Below are positions 54,554-63,211 of a DNA stretch of 64,000 bases, one piece after another. The stretch is taken from the NCBI RefSeq assembly GCF_050296195.1, contig NZ_JBNKRB010000005.1. The stretch is one strand, 5' to 3'. Numbering within the stretch: position 1 is the stretch's first letter; every line of letters starts with the position of its first letter. The notes beneath the pieces were generated by a model that was not told the origin of the DNA, did not search any database, and was given only the letters and a program-made list of their open reading frames with translations. A program made the position numbers and the translations under genes. Source of the DNA: Gynuella sp050296195. Lineage in GTDB: Bacteria; Pseudomonadota; Gammaproteobacteria; Pseudomonadales; Natronospirillaceae.

Positions 54554-54922
54554 TTATTCGGGTTTATGACATACCGCTTCGATATTGTGACCATCCGGAT
54601 CAATCACAAACGCACCATAATAGTTAGGATGATATATTTCCCGAATTCCTGGAGCGCCATTATCTTTACCTCCGGCCGCCAGCGCCGCATTGTAAAATTC
54701 GTCGACAGCCTTACGGTTTTCAGCAGTGAAAGCAATGTGCATGGGAGCATTGGGCTGCTCACCTTCGCCAAACCAGAATTCCGGCTTACCATTCGTACCA
54801 AGACCACACCAGCCCTGCACTTCCATAACTTTTTCAATATTCAGAGGTGCCAGACACTGGCAATAAAAGGTTTTGCTTTTCTGGTAATTTGAAATGGATA
54901 CGCCTATATGGTCGATAATCAT
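54554..54922 (-). CDS. VOC-family (glyoxalase-like) protein
   Basis: A 122-residue single-domain member of the vicinal oxygen chelate family. The N-terminal MIIDHIGVSISNYQKSKTFY carries a His ligand; the C-terminal AFVIDPDGHNIEAVCHKP carries the Glu ligand. Short members such as this can be glyoxalases, fosfomycin/bleomycin resistance proteins or dioxygenases; the exact reaction is unknown. An AGGAG ribosome site is present. It is convergent with the small membrane protein and divergent from pirin. Confidence 0.88.
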   Translation of the reverse strand: MIIDHIGVSISNYQKSKTFYCQCLAPLNIEKVMEVQGWCGLGTNGKPEFWFGEGEQPNAPMHIAFTAENRKAVDEFYNAALAAGGKDNGAPGIREIYHPNYYGAFVIDPDGHNIEAVCHKPE

Positions 54923-55081
54923 GATCCTCTCCTATTTCTGACTGATAAACATCTGAAGACAGACTACAGTTTAGAAAAGTAAATTGTCAGAAACTGTCAG
55001 CAGTCCACTCAGTCGACGCTTAGTTACGGATGTATATTAATGATATGATTCACAACAATTGTTCAATAAGAGGTAGCAGTG

Positions 55082-56092
55082 ATGTCATCTGCAATCAAAC
55101 AGATTTTTCCTTTAGACTTCCAGTGGCCTACGTTAGACCCTTTTTTATTTTGCGCACACCATAAAGACCAATACCCTGCAGGCAACTCACAGATGGGCCC
55201 GGATGCATCTTTGAAAGGCCGGAATATCGGTCAGGATTTTACCCTTAAAGATGGCTGGCGCATGTACCACGGGCAGCAGGTTGCCGGCTTTCCCGCCCAC
55301 CCCCACCGTGGTTTCGAAACCATTACAGTCGTCACGGAAGGACTGGTGGATCACTCTGATTCTATGGGGGCAGCTGGCCGTTACGGCGGCGGTGACACCC
55401 AATGGATGACTGCAGGTAAAGGCGTTCAACATTCAGAAATGTTCCCGTGTGTTTATGCCAACAAACCCAACCCTTTGGAATTATTCCAGATCTGGCTAAA
55501 CCTGCCAGCGCGCAGCAAAATGTGTGAACCTCATTTCAAAATGTTATGGCGCGAAGAGATCCCCAAGGTTGAAGTGACTGATGATCAGGGTCGCCTCATT
55601 AGCATAGATATTATTGCAGGTGGTTACGACGGAGTCAGTGCCGTTGCCCCGCCACCGGAAAGCTGGGCTTATGACAGCTCCAGCCGTATAGCGGTCTGGA
55701 CCATTAAGCTGGCTCCAGGCGCTGAGTGGGTGCTACCGGCCGATGAAGCCGGTCTTAACCGGATACTTTATTTCTATCAGGGGGTAGATATGAGTCTGGC
55801 AGGTCAGAATATAGATGCAGAGCATGGCATACACTTGGCATCAGATCAGCCGGTTACTTTGAAAAACGGTGATGGTGAGGCTCGTCTGGTATTGTTACAA
55901 GGCAAACCCATTGCCGAACCTGTCGTTCAATATGGCCCATTTGTGATGAATACTGAAGCTGAAATTCGTCAAACCTTTCAAGAATATCAGCAAACTCAAT
56001 TTGGCGGCTGGCCCTGGCCTGACCATGAACACACCCATGGTCATCAGGGCCGGTTTGCCAAACATGCAAATGGCCAGATAGAAGAAAAATAG
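55082..56092 (+). CDS. Pirin-family protein
   Basis: A 336-residue bicupin protein. The first cupin shows the iron ligands of pirin in FPAHPHRGFETITVVTEG and HSDSMG, with a later QHSEMF; the second cupin holds the C-terminal domain. Bacterial pirins have been linked to quercetin dioxygenase activity and to binding of metabolic enzymes. I start at the ATG at 55082, 8 bases after AAGAGG; a GTG lies one codon earlier. A palindrome AACAATTGTT (55054-55063) lies just upstream and could be an operator. Confidence 0.93.
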   Translation: MSSAIKQIFPLDFQWPTLDPFLFCAHHKDQYPAGNSQMGPDASLKGRNIGQDFTLKDGWRMYHGQQVAGFPAHPHRGFETITVVTEGLVDHSDSMGAAGRYGGGDTQWMTAGKGVQHSEMFPCVYANKPNPLELFQIWLNLPARSKMCEPHFKMLWREEIPKVEVTDDQGRLISIDIIAGGYDGVSAVAPPPESWAYDSSSRIAVWTIKLAPGAEWVLPADEAGLNRILYFYQGVDMSLAGQNIDAEHGIHLASDQPVTLKNGDGEARLVLLQGKPIAEPVVQYGPFVMNTEAEIRQTFQEYQQTQFGGWPWPDHEHTHGHQGRFAKHANGQIEEK

Positions 56093-56132
56093 ATCTTTGT
56101 TTTTTTTGATTGATTTCGAGCGATTTTCGAAC

Positions 56133-56173
56133 AAAAATGTGACATAAATCTCAATAACGAAAAAAAATGTGTC
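56133..56173 (+). promoter_or_regulatory. Tandem AAAAATGTG(A/T)C repeats upstream of a sigma-54 promoter
   Basis: AAAAATGTGAC at 56133-56143 and AAAAATGTGTC at 56163-56173, 30 bases apart (about three helical turns), lie about 65-105 bases before the -24 element at 56239. This is where an enhancer-binding protein would sit. The regulator is not identified. Confidence 0.45.
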
Positions 56174-56238
56174 GAAAAATCATACAGTCAATATTTGTGT
56201 TTTTAGTAACTTATTGATTTTATTGATATTTCTCAAAA

Positions 56239-56254
56239 TGGCACATTTTCTGCT
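56239..56254 (+). promoter_or_regulatory. Sigma-54 promoter of the PEP-CTERM-like small protein
   Basis: TGGCACATTTTCTGCT fits the -24/-12 consensus TGGCAC-N5-TTGCT with one mismatch and the exact GG-N10-GC spacing. Transcription would start near 56265, leaving an 80-base leader before the ATG at 56346. Seen directly; dependence on RpoN and an activator is inferred. Confidence 0.72.
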
Positions 56255-56345
56255 CATACTAAAGGAGTAGAGACTACTATCTTACAGATATTGTAGTTCG
56301 ACGAATTTTTAACAGTCTGACACTACTTTTAGAGTGAATGAAATC

Positions 56346-56591
56346 ATGAAAAAACTTTGTATGGCATTTGCAGTTGTATTAGGGATGATGACAATGTCAT
56401 CAACTTCGATGGCGATGGGGTCTTTGTGGTTCCATTTTCATGACAATGATGATCAACAGTCTGGTGACAACCAGAGCCCAGGTGCCGGCGACACCATTTC
56501 TGTGCCCGAAATAAACCTGGGTGGTGCTGCTGCCGTGGTTGCGCTGATGGGCGGCATCTTGTTGGTTCTTCGCGAGAAGAAAAAAGCTTAA
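56346..56591 (+). CDS. Small exported protein with a PEP-CTERM-like sorting tail
   Basis: An 81-residue protein. I start at the ATG at 56346 with GAGTG 7 bases upstream; the frame opens at a GTG at 56334. It has a signal peptide (MKKLCMAFAVVLGMM..., cleavage after SMA), a polar Asp/Gln/Ser-rich core of about 30 residues, and a tail built as VPEI, then a Gly/Ala-rich hydrophobic stretch, then REKKKA. That tail resembles PEP-CTERM and VPEID-CTERM signals, which exosortases process and sort. No exosortase gene is in the window. The sigma-54 promoter fits the RpoN/PrsR control known for PEP-CTERM systems. A surface or biofilm role is inferred. Confidence 0.75.
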   Translation: MKKLCMAFAVVLGMMTMSSTSMAMGSLWFHFHDNDDQQSGDNQSPGAGDTISVPEINLGGAAAVVALMGGILLVLREKKKA

Positions 56592-56609
56592 GACCTGATT
56601 CATCAGGTT

Positions 56610-56636
56610 AAAAAAGGGGCAGGATGCCCCTTTTTT
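56610..56636 (+). terminator. Bidirectional Rho-independent terminator
   Basis: AAAAAAGGGGC, AGGAT, GCCCCTTTTTT: a five-pair G/C stem with A/T flanks on both sides. It works for both the small-protein gene on the plus strand and rapA, whose stop is 9 bases away, on the minus strand. A second small hairpin (CCTGAT/ATCAGG) lies at 56594-56607. Confidence 0.9.
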
Positions 56637-56644
56637 ATTGCGTG

Positions 56645-59455
56645 TTATTTTTTACCACCGCTATTAATAACCACCCTGAGAGCCTGTAGCTCAAGCACTG
56701 ACTTCTCAATATAGACTTTGCTTTCAGCCATTCTGTGCATCAGATGATCAATTTCATCCTGGCGAATATTGGGATTGACCTCCCGCAACGCAACCAACCG
56801 GTTACGCTCTTCCTCCAGACCACTGCTCATCTGCTCCAGAGCCTGCTGCTGTAGCAGCTGCTGGTATTCAGCCGCAAAATGCTGGGCATGTTGCAACATT
56901 TGTTCGACCTGTCCTCTAATCTGAGGAATCACCTGCAAGGCCATCTGTTTACGGATCGGTTCACACAACTCCGCCAGTTTCTCATAGCCCACCGCTGCAC
57001 TGAGGTTTTTACCGGAAGGATCGATCAGGTACCGGGTCGGACTCAGCGGCAGATAACGCTCCAACTGCAAATAACCCGGTGCTGCAGAGTGCATGCAATA
57101 CCAGGCTTCCAACAACAACGTACCTGCGGGTAATGCCGCCAGACTCATCTGCGCCAGGTTGGCATTACCGAGTTCGGAGGAAATGATAACGTCCATATTT
57201 TCATAGACCATGGGATGTTCCCAAGTCAGATAGTCCATATCCTCACGACTCAGAGCCCGTTGCCGATCAAAGGTCACGGTATTGCCTTCATCTTTCAGTC
57301 CGGGAAAATGTTGGGTACGCATGTTGTCGCTGGGAGTAATCACCAACGCATGTTCAGAGTGGTCCTCAACATCCAGGCCAAAGTTATCAAACAGGGATTC
57401 CATATACTCAAACAAAGTATCGCTTTGTTCTTCCTGCTGAATTCGCTCGATCAAATCATTGGCCACGCTCATATCGCAACTGTTACGTTCCAACAGCTGG
57501 TCGCGTCCGTTGTGTAATTCCTCAAGCGTAGCTTCGGTAAAAGTGCGGGTATCCTGAATCAAATGATCCAGATTGGCCTGATTACCAGACAACAACAACG
57601 CCTCCAGCGGCTGCTGAAATTTCTGGAAAATCATGTAGCCGGCTGAGCAGCTTTGCTGAAACAGGTTGATACCTTCGTGGAACCAGCGATACAGACTCTC
57701 CTGAGCGGTTTCAAGCAAATACGGTACATGAATCTGAATATCATGCTGCTGACCAATACGATCCAACCGCCCGATGCGCTGTTCCAACAGATCGGGATTC
57801 AACGGCAAATCGAACAACACCAGATGATGAGCAAACTGGAAGTTGCGACCTTCACTACCGATTTCAGAACAGATGAGCGTTTGGGCACCCTGGTCCTGAT
57901 CGGCAAAATAGGCTGCCGCACGGTCACGCTCGATAATCGATAGTCCTTCATAAAAAGATGCCGACCGGATACCGACCCGTAACGTGAGATATTTGTCCAG
58001 TGCCAGTGCAGTGGCAGCATTGTGGCAGATCACCAGTACTTTATGGCCTTTAAGGGCTTTCAAATGCTCAACCAGCCATTCGACTCTGGGATCATCATCA
58101 ATCCATTGCTCTTCTTCTACCAGCGTTTCGGGATACAACGCCAACTGCCCGTCAATACCCTTATAGATGTCTGGCTGTGGCAGAGGATAGGCATTCAGGC
58201 AACGCTGAGGGAAACCTTTGATTGCGGCCCTGGTGTTACGGAACAGCACCCGGCCGGTACCATGGCGATCCAACAGATGGCGGATGACCTGATCACTGTC
58301 AAAGGTATCAGCATCCATTTCATCTCCAAGATACTCCCGCAGCTGGATACGCAACTCCTCATTCGGAGTTTCTGCTGCCACCACCTGTTTCACCAGTTCA
58401 TTGAGCTGACCATAACGATCAGCTTCCTGCCGGAAGGCGTCCAGGCTGTGGAAACGTGCCGGATCGAGCAACCGCAGACGGGCAAAATGGCCTTCGATAC
58501 CAATCTGCTCTGGGGTGGCCGTTAACAGCAACAGGCCTTTACTCTGCTGCGCCAGCTGTTCCACAAACAGGTATTCAGGGCTGACTTCAGTCTCACTCCA
58601 AGCCAGATGGTGTGCTTCATCAACGACCACCAGATCCCATTCGGCATCCAGCGCCAGTTGTCGGGCAACCATGCTCTGCTGGAAGAAATCAATATCGACA
58701 ATAATTCGCTGCTCGGTTTCAAATGGATTACCGCTGGCAGTTTCCTCCATTGCTTCCATGCGTTCCTGATTGAACACCGCGAAACTCATATTGAAACGCC
58801 GCAGCATCTCTACCAGCCACTGATGCACGAGACTCGTGGGCAGCAGGATCAACACCCGACTGGCCAACCCGGTGTGAAGCTGCTGATGAATGATCATACC
58901 GGCTTCAATGGTTTTTCCGAGCCCGACTTCATCGGCCAGCAATACTCTGGGGGCATAACGGCTGGCCACTTCACTGGCAATGTAAACCTGGTGGGGTAAC
59001 AGACTGGTACGGCTGCCCATCAAACCACGAACCGGCGACTGCTGCAGCCGGTGCTGATGATTCAGCGTATCCACCCGCAGTTCATATTCCTTATTACGAT
59101 CCAACTGGCCACCAAAAAACCGCTGGTGTGGATGAGTAAACTGTACAAAGGCATTCAAATCGAGTTCTGGGATCTGTATCTCTTCGCCACTACCATCCAC
59201 TGCGAGATAAATCAGAATACCGCGCAACTCATTTACCTCAATGACGGTAAAGGTTTCGCCATCCTGATTGCTGATCTGATCTCCAGGGGAATATTGAATG
59301 CGACTAAGCGGGGCTGTGTCAGCTGCGTAGGTGCGTTCTTCTTCGGCGGCCGGAAAGCGAACGGTAATTCGACGTCCGGATACATCAGTGATGAGACCCA
59401 GGCCTAACTGGGGTTCAGTATTACTGGCCCAGCGCTGACCAACTGAAAAATTCAT
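56645..59455 (-). CDS. rapA: RNA polymerase-associated ATPase RapA
   Basis: A 936-residue SWI2/SNF2-type ATPase that binds core RNA polymerase and helps recycle it, especially at high salt. The N-terminal Tudor-like domains (about 1-110) are followed by the ATPase with Walker A LADEVGLGKTIEAGM, the DEAH box (VVDEAHHLAW), and the second RecA-like half with FDLPLNPDLLEQRIGRLDRI. The C-terminal half binds polymerase. Length is a little under the 968 of E. coli. An AGGA ribosome site is present. It is convergent with the small exported protein. Confidence 0.96.
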   Translation of the reverse strand: MNFSVGQRWASNTEPQLGLGLITDVSGRRITVRFPAAEEERTYAADTAPLSRIQYSPGDQISNQDGETFTVIEVNELRGILIYLAVDGSGEEIQIPELDLNAFVQFTHPHQRFFGGQLDRNKEYELRVDTLNHQHRLQQSPVRGLMGSRTSLLPHQVYIASEVASRYAPRVLLADEVGLGKTIEAGMIIHQQLHTGLASRVLILLPTSLVHQWLVEMLRRFNMSFAVFNQERMEAMEETASGNPFETEQRIIVDIDFFQQSMVARQLALDAEWDLVVVDEAHHLAWSETEVSPEYLFVEQLAQQSKGLLLLTATPEQIGIEGHFARLRLLDPARFHSLDAFRQEADRYGQLNELVKQVVAAETPNEELRIQLREYLGDEMDADTFDSDQVIRHLLDRHGTGRVLFRNTRAAIKGFPQRCLNAYPLPQPDIYKGIDGQLALYPETLVEEEQWIDDDPRVEWLVEHLKALKGHKVLVICHNAATALALDKYLTLRVGIRSASFYEGLSIIERDRAAAYFADQDQGAQTLICSEIGSEGRNFQFAHHLVLFDLPLNPDLLEQRIGRLDRIGQQHDIQIHVPYLLETAQESLYRWFHEGINLFQQSCSAGYMIFQKFQQPLEALLLSGNQANLDHLIQDTRTFTEATLEELHNGRDQLLERNSCDMSVANDLIERIQQEEQSDTLFEYMESLFDNFGLDVEDHSEHALVITPSDNMRTQHFPGLKDEGNTVTFDRQRALSREDMDYLTWEHPMVYENMDVIISSELGNANLAQMSLAALPAGTLLLEAWYCMHSAAPGYLQLERYLPLSPTRYLIDPSGKNLSAAVGYEKLAELCEPIRKQMALQVIPQIRGQVEQMLQHAQHFAAEYQQLLQQQALEQMSSGLEEERNRLVALREVNPNIRQDEIDHLMHRMAESKVYIEKSVLELQALRVVINSGGKK

Positions 59456-59534
59456 AGGTATTCCTCAAGCTGTATTCTTGGTGGCTTGTTGTTCGCCAAC
59501 TAAAAGCGGGCGCGGATTCTACCTTGTTTAATGA

Positions 59535-60362
59535 TTATTTTCTCGTTGACTCAGAAAAATAAACGTCGGGCATCGGCAACTTGAGTTCATTCTCAACCAG
59601 CCAATGACGCTCTCTGATCAACTCAGTAAGAATTTTGATTCTATCGGCTGTCGCCGGATGGGTCGATAGCCATTCTGGCGGTTCTGCGTGCAATACCGTC
59701 ATCTGTTGGTAAAAATCCAGCGCTCCACTGACATTACCATATACCCGTTGCACCGTCGTCAGAGCCAGAATGTCTGCTTCCTGTTCCTGACGGCGACTGT
59801 AACCCATGACCCCCAGAGCCCCGACTGAGTTCAACCCCTGCTGATTCCCCAATAGCGCCAGCGCCAGTTGCACAGTAGCTCCGCCGGCCAGATTACGAAT
59901 CGGATGACGTAACCGAACATGGGCTATTTCATGCGCCAGCACCATGGCCAGAGCCTGTTCAGAATCCAGCTTTTTGACCAGTTCGGAGAAGAGAAAAACC
60001 TGTCCGCCCAGAGTCGCAAACGCATTCATCTGTTCGGATTCAAGCCAGTGGGGCGAAACACTCAGGGTATCGTTGAAATCCATAGCAGCCGTCAATGTAT
60101 CGCTCAGCTGCTGCAATGCCTGCTGTCGCAGCGGGTAGTGCTCATCGCTGTCTGACAACTGCTCCAAACGAAGATTATGAGCCAGCCGGACTTCCCAGGA
60201 AAATGGCAGAAACTTGGCCAGGTAACCGGCGCTGACCATCAACAATGCCAGCACCAGCGCAATCCCTCCAAACACCATGACGGTCAGTTGCACAAATTCC
60301 AACAACGGTTGTTGCTTACTGACGTTAATACCTTCTGGTATTTTCGGGTTTTCGTAGCTCAT
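59535..60362 (-). CDS. M48-family membrane metalloprotease
   Basis: A 275-residue M48 peptidase with one N-terminal helix (about 23-50). The zinc site HEIAH is at 144-148 with a third ligand Glu probably in the later EQEADILA. The rest is a soluble domain exposed to the cytosol or periplasm. Such proteases handle misfolded or membrane-near proteins. Its ATG directly follows the stop of the YbjQ-like gene, so it is the last gene of a three-gene unit. Confidence 0.9.
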   Translation of the reverse strand: MSYENPKIPEGINVSKQQPLLEFVQLTVMVFGGIALVLALLMVSAGYLAKFLPFSWEVRLAHNLRLEQLSDSDEHYPLRQQALQQLSDTLTAAMDFNDTLSVSPHWLESEQMNAFATLGGQVFLFSELVKKLDSEQALAMVLAHEIAHVRLRHPIRNLAGGATVQLALALLGNQQGLNSVGALGVMGYSRRQEQEADILALTTVQRVYGNVSGALDFYQQMTVLHAEPPEWLSTHPATADRIKILTELIRERHWLVENELKLPMPDVYFSESTRK

Positions 60363-60827
60363 TTATGACGAGATTTGATCAATCATTGCCGTTCCATACG
60401 CCAATATCTCAACTGAACCGATGGTATTTCCCTGCCCTTTGCTGATCGAGGCTGTTTCCAGTTTCAGATTGAATACCGCCTTGGCATTCATATCCGCCGC
60501 CTGCTGTTTTACCCGAATAATGGCTTCACGCCGTCCACGGTCCAGCAATGATTCATAGCTGCTCAAACGACCACCAATCAGCATCCTCAGTACAGCGATA
60601 AAACGTTTAAAGTAATCCACTGAAATCACCACACTTCCGGTAACCAGTGCACTATGGTTACCTGCAAGCTGAGGGGGTGGAATGCGCTCGGGAAACACCA
60701 GGATATGGGCAAGTTCCTGTTCCTTCGCAATGATATGACGATAATGTTTGCGTTCGGCGTAACGTCCAAAACCATAGCCGAGTATGAGTAGCGTCAGTAG
60801 GACCAGTATGTTCAATAGCATTTCCAT
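60363..60827 (-). CDS. Membrane-anchored YbjQ-like protein
   Basis: A 154-residue protein with one N-terminal helix (about 4-22) followed by a YbjQ/DUF74 domain: VTGSVVISVDYFKRF, LIGGRLSSYESLLDRGRREAI and AVFNLKLETASIS. The domain family forms pentameric or decameric heavy-metal-binding-like assemblies of unknown role. It is the middle gene of a unit with another YbjQ protein and the M48 protease. The helix and spacing suggest membrane tethering of the YbjQ ring. Confidence 0.86.
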   Translation of the reverse strand: MEMLLNILVLLTLLILGYGFGRYAERKHYRHIIAKEQELAHILVFPERIPPPQLAGNHSALVTGSVVISVDYFKRFIAVLRMLIGGRLSSYESLLDRGRREAIIRVKQQAADMNAKAVFNLKLETASISKGQGNTIGSVEILAYGTAMIDQISS

Positions 60828-60833
60828 GGCACG

Positions 60834-61148
60834 CTACTCAAGCACAACGGCTGTACCATAGACAAACAGTTCAGCTGCGCCCTGTGCCACCGATGAGGTG
60901 GAGAAACGAATATTGAGTATTGCATTGGCACCAATTGCCTGGGCCTGTTGCGTCATGCGCTCGATGGCTTCATTTCGACTGTCTTCGAGTAGTTCAGTGT
61001 ATCCCTTAAGTTCACCACCAAAGACATTTTTGACACTGGCCATTATGTCCCGACCAACATGCTTGGCTCTGACGGTACTGCCTTGCACCAGACCAAGATG
61101 TTTGAGCACCCTGCGTCCGGGAATGATTTCGATATTACTGAGCAACAT
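60834..61148 (-). CDS. ybjQ: YbjQ-family protein
   Basis: A 104-residue soluble protein of the YbjQ/DUF74 family, close to E. coli YbjQ in length. Signature segments: GLVQGSTVRAKHVGRDIMASVKNV, FGGELKGYTELLEDSRNEAI and GANAILNIRFSTSSVAQG. The function is not known; members form symmetric oligomers. It starts after AGGA. It is the first gene of a unit with the membrane YbjQ-like and M48 genes. Confidence 0.92.
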   Translation of the reverse strand: MLLSNIEIIPGRRVLKHLGLVQGSTVRAKHVGRDIMASVKNVFGGELKGYTELLEDSRNEAIERMTQQAQAIGANAILNIRFSTSSVAQGAAELFVYGTAVVLE

Positions 61149-61219
61149 AAGAATCTTCCTGATTGAATGAAATTGGCATCGCCAATATACGGCGGATGTT
61201 CAGGACTGCCAATTCCACA

Positions 61220-61768
61220 CTATCTGTCTGATGCAAATAATATGTCCCTGATCACAGTCACCGATACTTTTTCCGAGCTAACTAATGCTTCCTGATCCTG
61301 AATGGTCATTTGCAACTGAGTCACCCGAGACAGTGAAGGCAGCAATGATTGTACCGACTGATTTGAAAATGAATAAACCGTTAGCGTATCAAATCGCGGT
61401 AATTCGTTTTTAATCTGCTCAAACCATATTGGCGCCTGACGGTCACCGTATGCATAAACCGTCACCCGCCGGCTTCGCCCACAGGCTTTCTTGAGTCGTT
61501 CCAGTGATGGCAGTCCGACATCGATCCAATGCTCTATGTCTCCGGTCAGACTCTTCTGCCACATATCCGGTTCGTCTGCAGTGCTGATCCCACGACCAAA
61601 GCTCAAGTGTTCTTCTGCCTCAAAACCATATGCCAGAATCCGGACCATCAATCGCAGGTCGGTTTCAGAAGGGTGCTGAGCCAGAGTCAATGCATGATCG
61701 GCAAAATATTGCCGGTCAAGATCTGCAATATTCAAATTAACTTTATAAATCGTCGCGTTGAGTGCCAT
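61220..61768 (-). CDS. yaeQ: YaeQ-family protein
   Basis: A 182-residue protein of the YaeQ family, of unknown function (once linked to RfaH-like suppression). MALNATIYKVNLNIADLDRQYF, HPSETDLRLMVRIL and GLPSLERLKKACG match E. coli YaeQ along its whole length. I start at the ATG at 61768 with GGA upstream; the frame opens 5 codons earlier. Its first 26 bases overlap the end of the diguanylate cyclase gene, so the two are likely coupled. Confidence 0.93.
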   Translation of the reverse strand: MALNATIYKVNLNIADLDRQYFADHALTLAQHPSETDLRLMVRILAYGFEAEEHLSFGRGISTADEPDMWQKSLTGDIEHWIDVGLPSLERLKKACGRSRRVTVYAYGDRQAPIWFEQIKNELPRFDTLTVYSFSNQSVQSLLPSLSRVTQLQMTIQDQEALVSSEKVSVTVIRDILFASDR

Positions 61769-62939
61769 GTGTATTTCCGTCATCCATCCCGGGGTAATGA
61801 TTGTTATGAGATTCTACTCGGTTACGGCCAGTATTTTTAGCCAGATACAATGCTGTATCGGCATTGGCCAGCAGCTCCAGGACACTGGAAGTTTTGTCTG
61901 GAACATGGGAACTGACGCCACAACTGACAGTTACCGGGAGAATATGCTGATTTGACACAAACGGAGTATTTTCCACTTCCTGACGGATTTTTTCGGCAAT
62001 TTCACACGCATGTAAAATCGAAGCGCCTGGCAGAATGATGGCAAATTCCTCTCCGCCATAACGGGTAACAATATCAGTACTGCGCTTAACCACGTGTTTG
62101 ACGATACCAGCCACATGTACCAAACAATCGTCTCCCAGAATGTGCCCATGAGTGTCATTAATTCGCTTGAAGTGATCGACATCCATCATGATCAATGAGA
62201 GCGGATAACGGTTGCGCATACACACGCGCCATTGCTGCTCAACACTTTCGTTGAAATGATGTCGATTAAAAATACCTGTCAACGAGTCTGTTTTGCTGAG
62301 CGCCTCCAAAGCTTCCTTGTTTTTACTGGCTTCATATTCTGATTTGAATGAATTTACATACTCACGATAAATCTGATTGCCCAGAAAATAGCTGTATATC
62401 CAGAAACACAACATGATCAATATCAGACTGAGATGGAAATCTCGGATCAACAACATCAACAGCATCGGTGCCATTAATATTGCAACATAGAGATGAAAAA
62501 AGTTTCCCTTGGGAATCAACGTATTGGTTGATCCACTGACAATGGCAACCAGCCCCAATAACATGGTAAAGCTGACGCTCTCAAAACGTGGATCAGCCAC
62601 AAACTTAACAAAAACAACGCTCCAACAGATCGCGTGGGAAAGAGCAAAACCCAGTATCAGATATCTCCAAAACTGTTGGCGTTGATGATAAAAAGGTTTT
62701 GACAGGAGCTGCGCCAACGATAGTCTGACGACCGAAATACTGACCATCAGAATAAATAATGTGACGCAAAAATAGATATTCTGATAATAAACATCAGTAG
62801 AGAAAACCAGTAACGGATACGCAACAACATAAATCAGCACACCTGCTCTGGTCCGCTGCACGAAATCCTGATCTGATCGTTCCTTAAATAACTGACTAAA
62901 TGCCATGCTCAATAGCATCCCCATCCATATCGGGATCAA
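61743..62939 (-). CDS. Membrane-bound diguanylate cyclase
   Basis: A 398-residue inner-membrane protein with six to seven helices (about 1-185) and a C-terminal GGDEF domain. It has an intact GGEEF active site (RYGGEEFA), and an RxxD inhibitory site (RSTD) five residues before it, so it is predicted to make c-di-GMP and be feedback-inhibited. The frame opens at a TTG; the ATG at 62924 is an equally likely start, and neither has a good ribosome site. It could supply c-di-GMP to Alg44, which is inference. The 272 bases upstream hold no gene. Confidence 0.92.
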   Translation of the reverse strand: MIPIWMGMLLSMAFSQLFKERSDQDFVQRTRAGVLIYVVAYPLLVFSTDVYYQNIYFCVTLFILMVSISVVRLSLAQLLSKPFYHQRQQFWRYLILGFALSHAICWSVVFVKFVADPRFESVSFTMLLGLVAIVSGSTNTLIPKGNFFHLYVAILMAPMLLMLLIRDFHLSLILIMLCFWIYSYFLGNQIYREYVNSFKSEYEASKNKEALEALSKTDSLTGIFNRHHFNESVEQQWRVCMRNRYPLSLIMMDVDHFKRINDTHGHILGDDCLVHVAGIVKHVVKRSTDIVTRYGGEEFAIILPGASILHACEIAEKIRQEVENTPFVSNQHILPVTVSCGVSSHVPDKTSSVLELLANADTALYLAKNTGRNRVESHNNHYPGMDDGNTHGTQRDDL

Positions 62940-63211
62940 TAAAACGAGTCAATCCCAATGACCGCGGTCCGAACGATTAGCATCGGGCTAGCAGAAATAA
63001 TGCCTGCCTGAACGAATCAACAACAACGACCAGTCAATATAGTCGCTGTCACAAGGTCAAATCATTTCAGAGCTTTAAGAAGATCGAAACAAACCAATCA
63101 ACCCAAAATTCTCGAAATTTGACAGGCGACAGCTCCGTGGCTCAATACGGCCCATTTAATTATCAAGATAATAATTTCAGGTTGATACCAATTTGGCAAC
63201 CTTCGTTGTCA

